Notes: generated from the letters alone by a model not told the origin. A DNA stretch of 64,000 nt from Clostridium formicaceticum (GCF_001854185.1 NZ_CP017603.1:3224001-3288000), one strand, 5' to 3'. Numbered from the stretch's first letter, positions 44,487-53,482 are shown. Numbers and translations are program-made.

Positions 44487-45050
44487 ATGAGGGACTTTAA
44501 CTTTTTTGAACCCTACATAAAGGAGCCAGAAAAAACAAATAGTAAGCGTTTGGTTACTTTGAGTGTGCTGACGATTGTAGGTTTTATGATGATATTTTAT
44601 CCTGTAAAGAACTTTTATGAAGTAAAAACCCTGCAGAAGGAGATTGCTGCTTTAAATGAAGTATTAGAAGCACCTGAGAATATTCATAAGCTACAGCATA
44701 TAGAAGTTTTGGGTATTGAACTAGCGGAACTAAAGGAAAAGCAACAGCTTTTTAATGATTTACAAACCAGTATGGAGGAACAGGAAATTATTAGTGATTT
44801 ATTAATTCAATGGATTTTACAGGAGATTCCTCATGACATCTATTTTGATTCGATAAATGTCACCGAGGATGAAATCCAAATACAGAGTAAAGCCCCTCAT
44901 AAATTTGTCATTGCTCAGATGGAACACAATTTGCGGCACTCCATTCATTTTGATGAGGTGTTTATTCCCTCCATCACAGAAAATAATGGATACTATAGTT
45001 TTTCCATTACATTCAAAGCAAAGGATGTGACTGCTGATGGTGTTGAATAG
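44487..45050 (+). CDS. pilN: Type IV pilus assembly protein PilN
   Basis: A 187-residue bitopic protein. Its N-terminus MRDFNFFEPYIKEP resembles the PilM-binding INLLP-type peptide; a helix at ~23-43, a coiled coil and a ferredoxin-like domain follow. The end overlaps pilO by 14 bases. Position between pilM and pilO supports the name; sequence identity alone would not. Confidence 0.8.
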   Translation: MRDFNFFEPYIKEPEKTNSKRLVTLSVLTIVGFMMIFYPVKNFYEVKTLQKEIAALNEVLEAPENIHKLQHIEVLGIELAELKEKQQLFNDLQTSMEEQEIISDLLIQWILQEIPHDIYFDSINVTEDEIQIQSKAPHKFVIAQMEHNLRHSIHFDEVFIPSITENNGYYSFSITFKAKDVTADGVE

Positions 45051-46305
45051 ACGAGAAAAAATTTTGATAGGACTATTGGCGGGAATGGTCCTATTGGGTG
45101 TTTATTATAAATTCCTATTGGTCCCTCTTGGAGAGGATTTGAGTCAACTGAGATTGGACAAGCAGGAAAAAGAATTTGAATATCTACAGGCAAAGCAGAA
45201 ACTTGCATCGGAAGTACAGCTAAAGGATGATACTAGCAACTTACATAACGAAATCTTTGATTTCGCAGGTGTCTTTTTTGGAAGTATGCAGCAGGAGGAT
45301 GTAATTTTACTCTTAAATGATTTTATCCTAGAAAACACCTTGAGAATTTCTTCCCTAAGTTTCCTTGAAGCTAGAACAGAGACTTTTTATAGTGGGGAAG
45401 AAGATCAAGAAGCATCTGATGAGAATCAATTAACTGTGGAGGTATTCTCAGCACAGATTAATTTTGAGAGTGATTATGAGGGATTGATGGATTTTTTGCA
45501 AAGGATAAGAGAATATGATAAAAAAATCTTAGCAAAGAACCTAAGAATTAATAATAATTCAGGAGGACAGTTATCGGGGAATCTTCTACTAGACTTTTAT
45601 AGTGTGCCCGAGGTAGATAAATATCTTCCTCAGGAAAATAGTATTTTACATTTTGCCACCTCTGGAGAAGATGAGGAAAAGGTGCCTTGGAATCCATTTA
45701 CAGCTGTAAATTTCTTTGATGAGGCGGAGGAAGGATCGTCGCTGATAGAAAGCGGTGGATCTATGGAGGTAGCTACCCAAGAAAATCTTACAAGAAAGAC
45801 GTTGCTTTATGGCTTTGAAAGTGAAAATATTTTTTTTTTAGGGGAACCACGAGATATCTTTGGTATGATATCTTTGGATACAAATTCTATAGAGGGCAGA
45901 TATGCCGCTAAGGTACAATATGACTTCATCAGAGGTAGAGAATATAATGCTGCCAATCTGGTTTTTGAAGGAGACCCTATTACCATAATAAGACAGCCAG
46001 AGATATTAGCTTTGTCTATTTATGCTTATGAAAACAACAACCATAGGATAGGCGTTGTGCTGATTGATTCAAAGGGTCGTGAATTTAAGGTACCTTTAGT
46101 GCAGGGGGTAGATTGGTTCGGGTGGCGTAGTGTAGAAACTACCTTGCCTGTGGAAGTTACTTACCCAGCAGTTCTTCAAAGGATTTATATGGAGAGTGAG
46201 GATTTCGCGGATAAATTAAAGGGACATTTTTTATTTGATAAACTAGAAGTTGCATATCCTGAGGTTTCGTCTTTTTCTAATGATATTTTAGGAAGAGACG
46301 AATAG
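45037..46305 (+). CDS. pilO: Type IV pilus assembly protein PilO-like, extended
   Basis: A 422-residue protein, about twice normal PilO length. Residues 1-200 have the PilO plan (REKILIGLLAGMVLLGVYY helix, coiled coil, ferredoxin-like domain). The C-terminal half (~205-422) is a beta-rich extension, possibly a carbohydrate-binding-like sandwich (VDWFGWRSVETTLP), of unknown function. It overlaps pilN by 14 bases, so translation is coupled. Confidence 0.78.
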   Translation: MVLNRREKILIGLLAGMVLLGVYYKFLLVPLGEDLSQLRLDKQEKEFEYLQAKQKLASEVQLKDDTSNLHNEIFDFAGVFFGSMQQEDVILLLNDFILENTLRISSLSFLEARTETFYSGEEDQEASDENQLTVEVFSAQINFESDYEGLMDFLQRIREYDKKILAKNLRINNNSGGQLSGNLLLDFYSVPEVDKYLPQENSILHFATSGEDEEKVPWNPFTAVNFFDEAEEGSSLIESGGSMEVATQENLTRKTLLYGFESENIFFLGEPRDIFGMISLDTNSIEGRYAAKVQYDFIRGREYNAANLVFEGDPITIIRQPEILALSIYAYENNNHRIGVVLIDSKGREFKVPLVQGVDWFGWRSVETTLPVEVTYPAVLQRIYMESEDFADKLKGHFLFDKLEVAYPEVSSFSNDILGRDE

Positions 46306-46328
46306 ATTACTGAAAAGAGGTGGCTAAT

Positions 46329-48152
46329 TTGAAAAAAAAGAAAGGGATCATTTTTTTGGTTTCATGTATTATCATCAGTCTCCTTCTAAATAGTGCTTTT
46401 GTTTTTGGCGATAAAAAGCAGGAGGAAAAGGATCGTGAAAGTGGTTATGAGGATGGATTACGATGGGGAGAAACCGCTGGAGCCATTCAAGGTTATAGAG
46501 ATAGAATGAACAGCCAGAGGAACAACTGGGAGCGGGCTTATAAGGATATAAGATCAAAGGTAGTAGCTGATTATAATTTAAAGAGTCAGTCTTATGCTTA
46601 TAGCAGCAGCTTCGAAGAGGGCTTTAAAGAGGGCTTTGAAATTGGCTATGAAAGAGGCTTTAAAGATATTGCCTATGATAGTAAAATGAGTGCGACGGAA
46701 ATTGGGGAACTCCACGGTGTTTTTTTTGGCAGGATGTTGGGAGAAAAATATGGACGGCAGGATTATCATCAAAACCTAGAAAGCAATTGGCAGAGGCATC
46801 TGCCTACTGAAAGTTCCCTTATTGCAGAATACAATTTAAGAAACGATGCAAAGGAGTATTCTGATGGTTTTTTAGAGGCTTATAAAGAAGGGTTTGAAGA
46901 AGCATACCTTTATGCTTACCGTATTTCCAACTATGATGTTCAAAGGGTTACTAAGGAATATGGCATAAGTGATGGCATCGAAGCAGGACAGCAGGCAGGA
47001 GCAGCCCTTGGTGTTACTTATTATATTGAAGGAAAAGGAAACAGCTGGCAGAATGCTTATAATTTCTATGAAGCCCAGCAACCCCTACTGACGAGGTTTT
47101 TACTACTAAGAGAGGCGCCTCAGTACCGTCTTGGTTTTGTAGAAGGGTTTAAGGAGGGCTTTAGAGCTAGCTTTGTCGAGGCCTATCAATCTCTAAATAT
47201 GCAGGTAGCTACGGAAAACATCAATTTGAAAAAAATCAGTATGTTTGAAGAAGTAATCGAATACATAGAAAAGACCTTTAATTATGTAAATGGTGAGGAG
47301 GAAGAAAATGAAGTAAAGTTAGCAGAGTTAGCGATTGAAGCCGGCACGATTTATAGGGAAACCTATATGGGCCTTATAAAGGAAGAAGGCTCCTTCAATG
47401 GATATTATAATAAATATGAACCAGCTACGAAGGTTTTTGAGGTGAAAATACTGAATGATTTAAATCAAATACAATTAAGGAAGCCCATGAAGTTGAGTTT
47501 TGAATATTTTGGTACGGATCGAGCAGGGGTTTATCAACAGATTAACAACCAGTGGATGTATCAATATAGTCAACTAGAGAATGGTAAAATCACTACAGAA
47601 ATACCAGCCTCCCTCTATCGAGGCGGGAAATATGTGGTATTAATTGATGATCATTACCAGGAATTAATAGATATTCAAACCCATTGGGCTAGAAAAGAAC
47701 TATATACCTTTTTAAGAAGAGGATATATTCAGGGAAATCAAGAGAGAAGGTATGCCCCCGACAATCCTATGACAAGAGGAGAGTTTCTTATACTTCTATC
47801 TAAGATTCAAAATTGGAATAAGTCGGATGATATGAAAAATGCAGCTGTATTTAAAGATTTTGATAGTTTTGGGGGCTACAGCCAAGTGATTGATTATGCA
47901 GTAGGCAGGGGTTATATAAGGGGTTACAGCGATAATACTTTTCAGCCTAATCATCCTATAAGTTATGTGGAAATAGAAGAGAGTATGAAAAAAGTCCTTA
48001 GCGACAGTGACTTTAACTGGAATGATTTCGCAGAAAAAATGATGTACGAAAAATACACCCGCTCAAAAAGTCGTATGGATAAAAACCAACCGATGTCTAA
48101 GGCAGAGGTGGTTTATATGCTCCATGAACTACAAAGCTATCGAAGACTGTAA
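46329..48152 (+). CDS. S-layer-homology protein with three ~80-residue repeats, in the pilus locus
   Basis: A 607-residue secreted protein: signal peptide (KKKKGIIFLVSCIIISLLLNS), three long repeats (about residues 38-115, 123-203 and 210-291), a beta-rich part (~360-450), and three C-terminal SLH motifs (YIQGNQERRYAPDNPMTRGEF, GYIRGYSDNTFQPNHPISY, and a degenerate third). Each repeat has spaced Gly (GxxxGxxAGxxxG), an NxWxxAY box and ends in EGFKEGFEIGYERGF-like heptads. I know no named family with this repeat. SLH domains bind pyruvylated wall polymer, so it could anchor the pilus machine to the wall. TTG 46329 lies six bases after GAGGTGG; GTG 46320 is the alternative. Confidence 0.75.
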   Translation: MKKKKGIIFLVSCIIISLLLNSAFVFGDKKQEEKDRESGYEDGLRWGETAGAIQGYRDRMNSQRNNWERAYKDIRSKVVADYNLKSQSYAYSSSFEEGFKEGFEIGYERGFKDIAYDSKMSATEIGELHGVFFGRMLGEKYGRQDYHQNLESNWQRHLPTESSLIAEYNLRNDAKEYSDGFLEAYKEGFEEAYLYAYRISNYDVQRVTKEYGISDGIEAGQQAGAALGVTYYIEGKGNSWQNAYNFYEAQQPLLTRFLLLREAPQYRLGFVEGFKEGFRASFVEAYQSLNMQVATENINLKKISMFEEVIEYIEKTFNYVNGEEEENEVKLAELAIEAGTIYRETYMGLIKEEGSFNGYYNKYEPATKVFEVKILNDLNQIQLRKPMKLSFEYFGTDRAGVYQQINNQWMYQYSQLENGKITTEIPASLYRGGKYVVLIDDHYQELIDIQTHWARKELYTFLRRGYIQGNQERRYAPDNPMTRGEFLILLSKIQNWNKSDDMKNAAVFKDFDSFGGYSQVIDYAVGRGYIRGYSDNTFQPNHPISYVEIEESMKKVLSDSDFNWNDFAEKMMYEKYTRSKSRMDKNQPMSKAEVVYMLHELQSYRRL

Positions 48153-48155
48153 AAT

Positions 48156-48187
48156 GGGACTGGGGGATTCCCCAAGTCCTGTTTTTA
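48156..48187 (+). terminator. Hairpin between SLH gene and second minor-pilin set
   Basis: GGACTGGGG and CCCCAAGTCC form a GC-rich stem around GATT, followed by TGTTTTTA. It probably lowers expression of the genes that follow. Confidence 0.7.
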
Positions 48188-48291
48188 TACAAAATTTGCC
48201 ATATTTAGCAGGAAAACCAAAAAATGTAGCGAATATTTAAACGATATGAGAAGATAAGCAATGTGCTAATATGGGTAGGTGAAGAAAAGTG

Positions 48292-48726
48292 ATGAAGGAT
48301 CGAAGAGGATTTACCTTTATTGAGTTAATAGTAACTGTAGCCGTTTTAGCTATCCTTCTTTTGGTGGCTTTGCCTGGTTGTAATGGTTTATATCACAGGT
48401 TTCTTTTGAAAACCACTGCTGATGAAATGAAAAGCGCTCTCTACTTAGCACAGCAGTATAGTATAGACGAGTCAAGGGATTATTGTTTTGAATTGTTTGA
48501 TGATATCTTTAGAATAAGGGAACCAAAAATCGGGGGGGAGATAGCTTATAGGCAAAAAATAGATGAGAAAATTAAAGTATTACCTGGATACAGCTCAGAC
48601 GTCACTTACAATTGTCATGGCATTACACCCTATAGCAAGTTTGTACTAGCCAACAGAAGGGGAGAACGAGTTCAAGTCGAAGTGATGCTGGGGACTGGCA
48701 GGGTGAGAGTGTCTGATATTTATTGA
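48292..48726 (+). CDS. Minor prepilin, GspH/FimT-like
   Basis: A 144-residue prepilin-like protein: short leader, RRG, FTFIELIVTVAVLAILLLVALPGC, with Glu5 present and a GspH-like second part (FLLKTTADEMKSALYLAQQYSIDES). ATG 48292 follows GTG 48289; both are possible. First gene of minor-pilin set 2. Confidence 0.78.
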   Translation: MKDRRGFTFIELIVTVAVLAILLLVALPGCNGLYHRFLLKTTADEMKSALYLAQQYSIDESRDYCFELFDDIFRIREPKIGGEIAYRQKIDEKIKVLPGYSSDVTYNCHGITPYSKFVLANRRGERVQVEVMLGTGRVRVSDIY

Positions 48727-48736
48727 GGTGGGTAAG

Positions 48737-49143
48737 ATGGGGTAAAGAATAGGAAGGGATTTACCTTGATAGAAGTGTTGATAGCTATTATACTATCAGC
48801 AGTTATGGTGGTGAGTACTGCTTCTATCCTTGGGGCAATCAATAGAATTTATAAAAGAAGTGTACTTCATTATGAAATCAGTAAAATAGCCCAGGCGGTC
48901 ATGGAGGAATTGTATTTTACTGATGCTTTAAGAGAGGAAGGATTCGATACAGCAGAATATACTCTAGAAATAACCAAAGAAAAAATACAAGAAGAAAAAG
49001 AAGGTTATCGTGTCAGGGTAAAACTACGGCATAGATCAAAAACCATTGATTATATACTTTATAGTTATACAAGGGACCAGGTTTTTATACCACAAGAAGC
49101 TTATCGTGAGATGCCGATAGAACCGTGGGAGTTATTGGATTGA
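48737..49143 (+). pseudogene. Minor prepilin, PilV-like, frameshifted at its start
   Basis: The coding frame (KNRKGFTLIEVLIAIILSAV...) has an ideal prepilin site but no ATG, GTG or TTG before the cleavage motif; an in-frame TAA lies at 48733-48735. ATG 48737, with GAGGTGGG upstream, reads ATG GGG TAA. One extra G in the run GGGG (48739-48742) would give MGVKNRKGFTLIE, a perfect prepilin. So either one base was lost or the run varies. Translation from TTG 48766 would lack the leader. The rest is intact (about 135 residues with leader). Confidence 0.7.
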
Positions 49144-49161
49144 AAAGCGGAGGATTTTACG

Positions 49162-49665
49162 TTGAAAATATTTCATAGTAATCGAGGAATTACTTTAGTA
49201 GAGGTTTTGTTGGCGATGACTTTATTTGCTATCATTCTGATGAGCTTAATAACTATCTTAACACAATATATTAGCTACTATAGAGATTATCATGAAAGAT
49301 TAGCTATAAAACAAAGTACACGATTGGCTTTAAATTATATTGAAAAACGTATCAGAGAATGTAACCACCAACAAATGATTTATCATGCAGAAAGTCAAAC
49401 CATAGAAGGACAAAATAGTATGCAGGAGAGGGTTTGGGTTGACTTAAGCGGACAAATAAGGTATGAAGAAAATACGTTGTTATACTTTAATAGAACCACA
49501 GGAGAACTAAGAGTCAATAAAAACAAAGAACACAATGTTTTGGTCAGGAATATTAAGGAGATTATCATCAGGGAGATTATAGAAGGAAGACTGATAGAAA
49601 TAGAAGTCATTGCCGCTGGATTAGACTATTCAGTGAAAACAAGCATAAGACTATGCTATTGGTAG
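49162..49665 (+). CDS. Minor prepilin, PilW/ComGF-like
   Basis: A 167-residue prepilin-like protein with leader MKIFHSNRG and ITLVEVLLAMTLFAIILMSLI, with Glu5 in place and Ile instead of Phe at +1. The middle part (RLALNYIEKRIRECNHQQMIY) fits PilW/GspJ-type minor pilins. TTG start with CGGAGGA upstream. Confidence 0.75.
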   Translation: MKIFHSNRGITLVEVLLAMTLFAIILMSLITILTQYISYYRDYHERLAIKQSTRLALNYIEKRIRECNHQQMIYHAESQTIEGQNSMQERVWVDLSGQIRYEENTLLYFNRTTGELRVNKNKEHNVLVRNIKEIIIREIIEGRLIEIEVIAAGLDYSVKTSIRLCYW

Positions 49666-49677
49666 AGGATGAGCCTT

Positions 49678-50283
49678 ATGAAAAGCTATTTGGAAAATGA
49701 GGCAGGGTCTATTGCTGCAATCTGTTTTATGTTGGGTGTTACAGTATTGATGTTGGCACTATCGACACTAACTGTCTATGTCAATGATTATGCTGCTGTT
49801 GTGTCTAATAGTGATGCTATAAAGGCATACTATTTAGCAGAAATGGCGGCGCAAGAAACCTTGTGGGAGCTCATGGAAACGACGGAAGCACTAGTTCTTG
49901 TATATTTTTCTCATCTAAAGCAACATAAAATAAATTATATGAGGAATGTGGAAAAAGAAATTTATGAGGCATATCATCCACCAGTTTTTAATAACTATTT
50001 AGAAAGCTATCTTATTAGCCATTTGTCAAACTTTAAGAAAGAAGCAAAGAATCCTTTCTTAGATTATAGTCACCCTCATAGGTATGAAAGCAAGTTAAAT
50101 TATAATGCTGCAGAAAGTACAATTGTAATAGAAGGGACAGGGGTTTATAACAATGCTAGAAGGAGGGTGAAAATGGAGGTAAAGGTTCCCTATCAAGTGC
50201 AGGAGGGAATAGATACCTACCATCTCCCTAGTACAGTAATCTATCCACCAAGGATCAGTGGATACTATCAAATTGTTCTGTAG
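49678..50283 (+). CDS. PilX-like minor pilus protein
   Basis: A 201-residue protein: short N-terminus (MKSYLENEAGSIAAI) and one helix, then the KAYYLAEMAAQETLWELM helix of PilX/GspK-type proteins. It lacks FTLxE. The ATG at 49678 is nine bases after AGAGG; ATG 49669 touches the SD. It ends minor-pilin set 2, as the DUF4900 protein ends set 1. Confidence 0.68.
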   Translation: MKSYLENEAGSIAAICFMLGVTVLMLALSTLTVYVNDYAAVVSNSDAIKAYYLAEMAAQETLWELMETTEALVLVYFSHLKQHKINYMRNVEKEIYEAYHPPVFNNYLESYLISHLSNFKKEAKNPFLDYSHPHRYESKLNYNAAESTIVIEGTGVYNNARRRVKMEVKVPYQVQEGIDTYHLPSTVIYPPRISGYYQIVL

Positions 50284-50437
50284 GGCATGAAGACAGAACT
50301 CTAGTTTCCATGAAAGCAAACGTTTTTTCATAGGTATATTTGACGTTATTTTGTGCATAGGAGAGATTCCACAAGCATCTATAAATAATGATGAAAAATA
50401 TAGTGGATGTAGGAAAAAATTATAAGGGGGGAGATTT

Positions 50438-50701
50438 ATGGAGGTTAGAAATTATATGGAGGTTGTCGTACAGCATTTGTTACCAGGGATTTTAAAACGT
50501 AATCCAGAGGTATGTAGTTGTGAGAGATGTATAGCAGATATAAAAGCTATAGCACTAAATTCCCTGCCACCTAAATATATAGCCTCTGAATCAGGGGAAG
50601 TTTATTCGAAAATTCATGCTTTGTCGCTTCAATTTGAGGTGGATGTTACTAATGCGATTCTTCATGCTATGAACAAAGTAAAGAACAAGCCTCAACATTA
50701 A
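50438..50701 (+). CDS. comFB: ComFB-family protein
   Basis: An 87-residue protein of the late-competence ComFB family (PF10719): EVVVQHLLPGILKRNP, then CSCERCIADIKAIALNSLPPKY with the characteristic Cys cluster. ComFB-like proteins have been described as cyclic-dinucleotide receptors linked to type IV pili and competence in cyanobacteria. Its place behind a locus with a c-di-GMP-type riboswitch therefore fits. SD AGGGGGGAG precedes the ATG. Confidence 0.85.
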   Translation: MEVRNYMEVVVQHLLPGILKRNPEVCSCERCIADIKAIALNSLPPKYIASESGEVYSKIHALSLQFEVDVTNAILHAMNKVKNKPQH

Positions 50702-50753
50702 TCGGTTACATATTCATAGAAAATGATGAGATGGTTAAAATAAATCAAATAAC

Positions 50754-50782
50754 TATTCAAATATTAAAAAATGTGGTATGAT
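50754..50782 (+). promoter_or_regulatory. Promoter upstream of aroQ
   Basis: TATGAT at 50777-50782 preceded by TGTGG (extended -10). At 17 bp the -35 is TATTCA, only 3 of 6 matches. Confidence 0.5.
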
Positions 50783-50819
50783 AGTATAGAATTTTACATA
50801 AAGGAAGTGTTTAGGAACT

Positions 50820-51254
50820 TTGGAAAAATATTTAGTAATTCACGGACCGAATTTAAATCTTCTCGGAACACGAGAGCCAGAGGTTTATGGCACAATGACA
50901 TTAAACCAGGTAAATGAAAAATTACTAGAGGAAGCTGAAAAAAACAGTGTAGAATTGGACATAATTCAAAGTAATGATGAGGGTGAGATTATTCATTTAC
51001 TGCATAAGCACGGAGACCTACAAGGAGTTATTATTAACCCAGCAGCCTATAGTCATTATAGTGTGGCCATCCATGATGCTATAAAGTCCATCAGTATTCC
51101 TGTTGTAGAAGTACATTTAAGTAATATTCATAGTAGAGAGGAATTTAGAAGAAAGTCGGTTACGGCGGCAGCTTGTATTGGTCAAATTAGTGGTTTTGGC
51201 TACCATAGTTACCTATTAGGACTCTATGCACTTATTCATCATAACCAATCATAG
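50820..51254 (+). CDS. aroQ: 3-dehydroquinate dehydratase, type II
   Basis: A 144-residue dodecameric-type dehydratase that forms 3-dehydroshikimate. Key parts: [17 protein letters not shown] with the catalytic Tyr, NPAAYSHYS, the catalytic His region [15 protein letters not shown], and the Arg further on. TTG start. It heads a run with the M24 peptidase and efp, a common clostridial order. Confidence 0.95.
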   Translation: MEKYLVIHGPNLNLLGTREPEVYGTMTLNQVNEKLLEEAEKNSVELDIIQSNDEGEIIHLLHKHGDLQGVIINPAAYSHYSVAIHDAIKSISIPVVEVHLSNIHSREEFRRKSVTAAACIGQISGFGYHSYLLGLYALIHHNQS

Positions 51255-51278
51255 CTTTGTGTAGGAGGCTTTATCTTA

Positions 51279-52346
51279 ATGAATAGAAGAATCAGCAAGC
51301 TAAGGGAACTATTAGATGAAAAACAAATAGAGGCTGTACTTATTTTTAAGCCAGAAAACAGAAGATATTTTTCAAATTTCACTGGTACTACAGGTTTTGT
51401 GCTTGTTACGAAGTCAGAGGCAAAACTTATTACAGATTTTAGATATATTGAGCAAGCAAAAAGCCAATGTATGGGCTATGAAATTGTAGAAATCAGCAGA
51501 TTTGAACCTCTAACCACCATTATTGAAAAAATGAATCTTAAGAGCCTAGGGATCGAGGAGGAGTTTTTTACTTACGGACATGCTATAGATTTTTTATCAA
51601 AGTTAAGAGGCATGAAACTAGAGGCACTAGAGGGGGCTTTAACCAAAATTAGAGCTGTTAAGTCTCAAGAAGAAATAACCTGTATTGCCACAGCTGCTGT
51701 TTTGGCTGACAAAGCTTTTCTTCATGTTTTACCCTATATAAAGCCAGGGGTACTGGAGAGGGAAATAGCATTGGAGCTAGAATTTTTTATGCGAAAAAAT
51801 GGTGCTTCTGGTGCTAGCTTTGAATTTATTGTGGCTTCAGGGGTAAGATCATCCCTACCCCATGGTGTTGCATCAAAAAAAGCTATTGAAGCAGGAGACT
51901 TTGTTACACTAGATTATGGTTGTATCTACGAAGGTTATTGTTCAGATATGACTAGAACTGTTGTTGTTGGAAAAGCTAATGATAAGCAAAAAGAAATCTA
52001 TTCTACTGTGCTTCAAGCGCAAGAAACCGCCCTACAGGCAGTAAAACCAGGTGTTACAGGGAGACAACTTGATAAAATTGCTAGACAAATCATTGAAGAC
52101 CAAGGCTATGGCGAATACTTTGGGCATGGATTAGGCCACGGTGTAGGTTTAGAAATTCATGAATTGCCCCATGTCAATATGATAGGGAATATTTCAATGG
52201 AGCCCGGTATGGTGATTACAATAGAACCTGGTATTTATATACCTGATTTTGGTGGGGTTAGAATAGAGGACTTGGTCATTGTGGAGGATCACGGGTATCA
52301 AGTTTTATCAAAAACTCCAAAAGAGTTGATTGAAATTCAAATATAA
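51279..52346 (+). CDS. Xaa-Pro aminopeptidase-type M24 metallopeptidase
   Basis: A 355-residue M24B protein (pita-bread fold). The N-terminal creatinase-like domain (1-~130) precedes the catalytic domain. Metal ligands: Asp in TLDYGC, Asp in YCSDMTRT, His in HGLGHGVGLEIHE, Glu in IEPGIY and Glu in RIEDL. It cleaves N-terminal Xaa-Pro bonds. SD AGGAGG before the ATG; 27 bases to efp. Confidence 0.92.
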   Translation: MNRRISKLRELLDEKQIEAVLIFKPENRRYFSNFTGTTGFVLVTKSEAKLITDFRYIEQAKSQCMGYEIVEISRFEPLTTIIEKMNLKSLGIEEEFFTYGHAIDFLSKLRGMKLEALEGALTKIRAVKSQEEITCIATAAVLADKAFLHVLPYIKPGVLEREIALELEFFMRKNGASGASFEFIVASGVRSSLPHGVASKKAIEAGDFVTLDYGCIYEGYCSDMTRTVVVGKANDKQKEIYSTVLQAQETALQAVKPGVTGRQLDKIARQIIEDQGYGEYFGHGLGHGVGLEIHELPHVNMIGNISMEPGMVITIEPGIYIPDFGGVRIEDLVIVEDHGYQVLSKTPKELIEIQI

Positions 52347-52373
52347 ATATTTAAATGTCAATGGAGGGATTTT

Positions 52374-52931
52374 ATGATTTCAGCAGGAGATTTTAGAAAG
52401 GGCGTTACTTTTGAAATGAATGGAGAACCATTTGTTGTACTAGATTTTCAACATGTTAAACCTGGAAAAGGAGCAGCTTTTGTTCGAACAAAGTATAAAA
52501 ACTTAAAAACAGGAGCCACAAGAGAAGAAGCTTTTAACCCTTCTGATAAATTTCCACGTGCCCATATTGAAACAAAAGAAATGCAATATCTTTACAATGA
52601 TGGAGAGTTGTATTATTTTATGGACAATGAGACCTTTGAGCAAACACCACTAACATTAGACGAGGTGGAGGATGCTATTAAGTTTTTAAAGGAAAATGAA
52701 AATGCAACCATTAAGTTTTATCAAGGAAAAGCCTTTCAGGTGGATCCACCAAACTTTGTCGAATTAGAAGTAACAGCTGCAGACCCTGGTGTAAAGGGCG
52801 ACACTGCTTCTAATGTCACAAAATCTGCTACTTTAGAAACTGGAGCAGTGATTCAAGTTCCTTTATTTGTTAATGAAGGGGACAAGGTTCGCGTAGATAC
52901 GAGAACAGGGGATTATATGTCTAGAGTATAA
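52374..52931 (+). CDS. efp: Translation elongation factor P
   Basis: A 185-residue EF-P with KOW-like domain I and two OB domains. The loop residue for modification is Lys in KPGKGAAF. The C-terminal motif [17 protein letters not shown] is canonical. It rescues ribosomes stalled at polyproline. SD GGAGGG precedes the ATG. Confidence 0.97.
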   Translation: MISAGDFRKGVTFEMNGEPFVVLDFQHVKPGKGAAFVRTKYKNLKTGATREEAFNPSDKFPRAHIETKEMQYLYNDGELYYFMDNETFEQTPLTLDEVEDAIKFLKENENATIKFYQGKAFQVDPPNFVELEVTAADPGVKGDTASNVTKSATLETGAVIQVPLFVNEGDKVRVDTRTGDYMSRV

Positions 52932-52999
52932 ACACACATTTTTTGGTAAATACTATACCGTAACTGTATTTATACTATTTAATCAAAGGAGGAAGTGCT

Positions 53000-53422
53000 G
53001 TGAATCACTTATTTGAAAAGGTTGCTTATTTAAAAGGCTTAGCAGAAGGATTGAATATTGAAGAGAATTCTAAAGATGGTAAAATCATATTAGGTATTAT
53101 AGATGCTTTAGATGATTTTGCTGAAGCGATTGTTATGATGAATGAAGACCAAGAGGATTTAACTGAATATGTTGAAGCTTTAGATGAGGATTTAGCAGAA
53201 GTAGAAGAGGAATTGTTTGATGAAGAAGATGACGATGAAGACGAAGATATAGACTTCATGGAAATTGAATGTCCAAACTGTGATGAAGAAATTTATGTGG
53301 ATGAAGACGTATTCTATGATGACGAGCCAGAGGTAGTATGTCCTCGTTGTAGCGAAGTCATAAAGATTGATGTAGAGAACACATGTGATCATGAAGGCTG
53401 TCATCATCATCACGAAGATTAA
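53000..53422 (+). CDS. Acidic protein with CD1247-type N-terminus and zinc ribbon
   Basis: A 140-residue protein. The N-terminal ~65 residues (YLKGLAEGLNI...ILGIIDALDDFAEAI) match the CD1247 N-terminal domain of clostridial genomes. A very acidic linker (EEDDDEDEDID) leads to a ribbon with CPNCDEEI and CPRCSEVI, then a His-rich end (HEGCHHHHED). It may bind metal; function unknown. GTG start with AAAGGAGG. Confidence 0.7.
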   Translation: MNHLFEKVAYLKGLAEGLNIEENSKDGKIILGIIDALDDFAEAIVMMNEDQEDLTEYVEALDEDLAEVEEELFDEEDDDEDEDIDFMEIECPNCDEEIYVDEDVFYDDEPEVVCPRCSEVIKIDVENTCDHEGCHHHHED

Positions 53423-53441
53423 TTAAAAATAAAAAAACCTT

Positions 53442-53482
53442 GAAAAACCAACAACAAGTTTGTTGGTTTTTCTTTTTTTTTT
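53442..53482 (+). terminator. Strong rho-independent terminator before spoIIIAA
   Basis: GAAAAACCAACAA (53442-53454) pairs exactly with TTGTTGGTTTTTC (53460-53472), followed by nine T. Confidence 0.85.

Noticed and set aside
46578-47081. Minus-strand frames opposite the SLH-repeat gene
   Set aside because: They mirror the repetitive coding strand and have neither SD nor conserved domains.
53026-53413. Ser-rich and Phe-rich minus-strand frames opposite the acidic protein
   Set aside because: Compositional mirrors of the Asp/Glu-rich coding strand.
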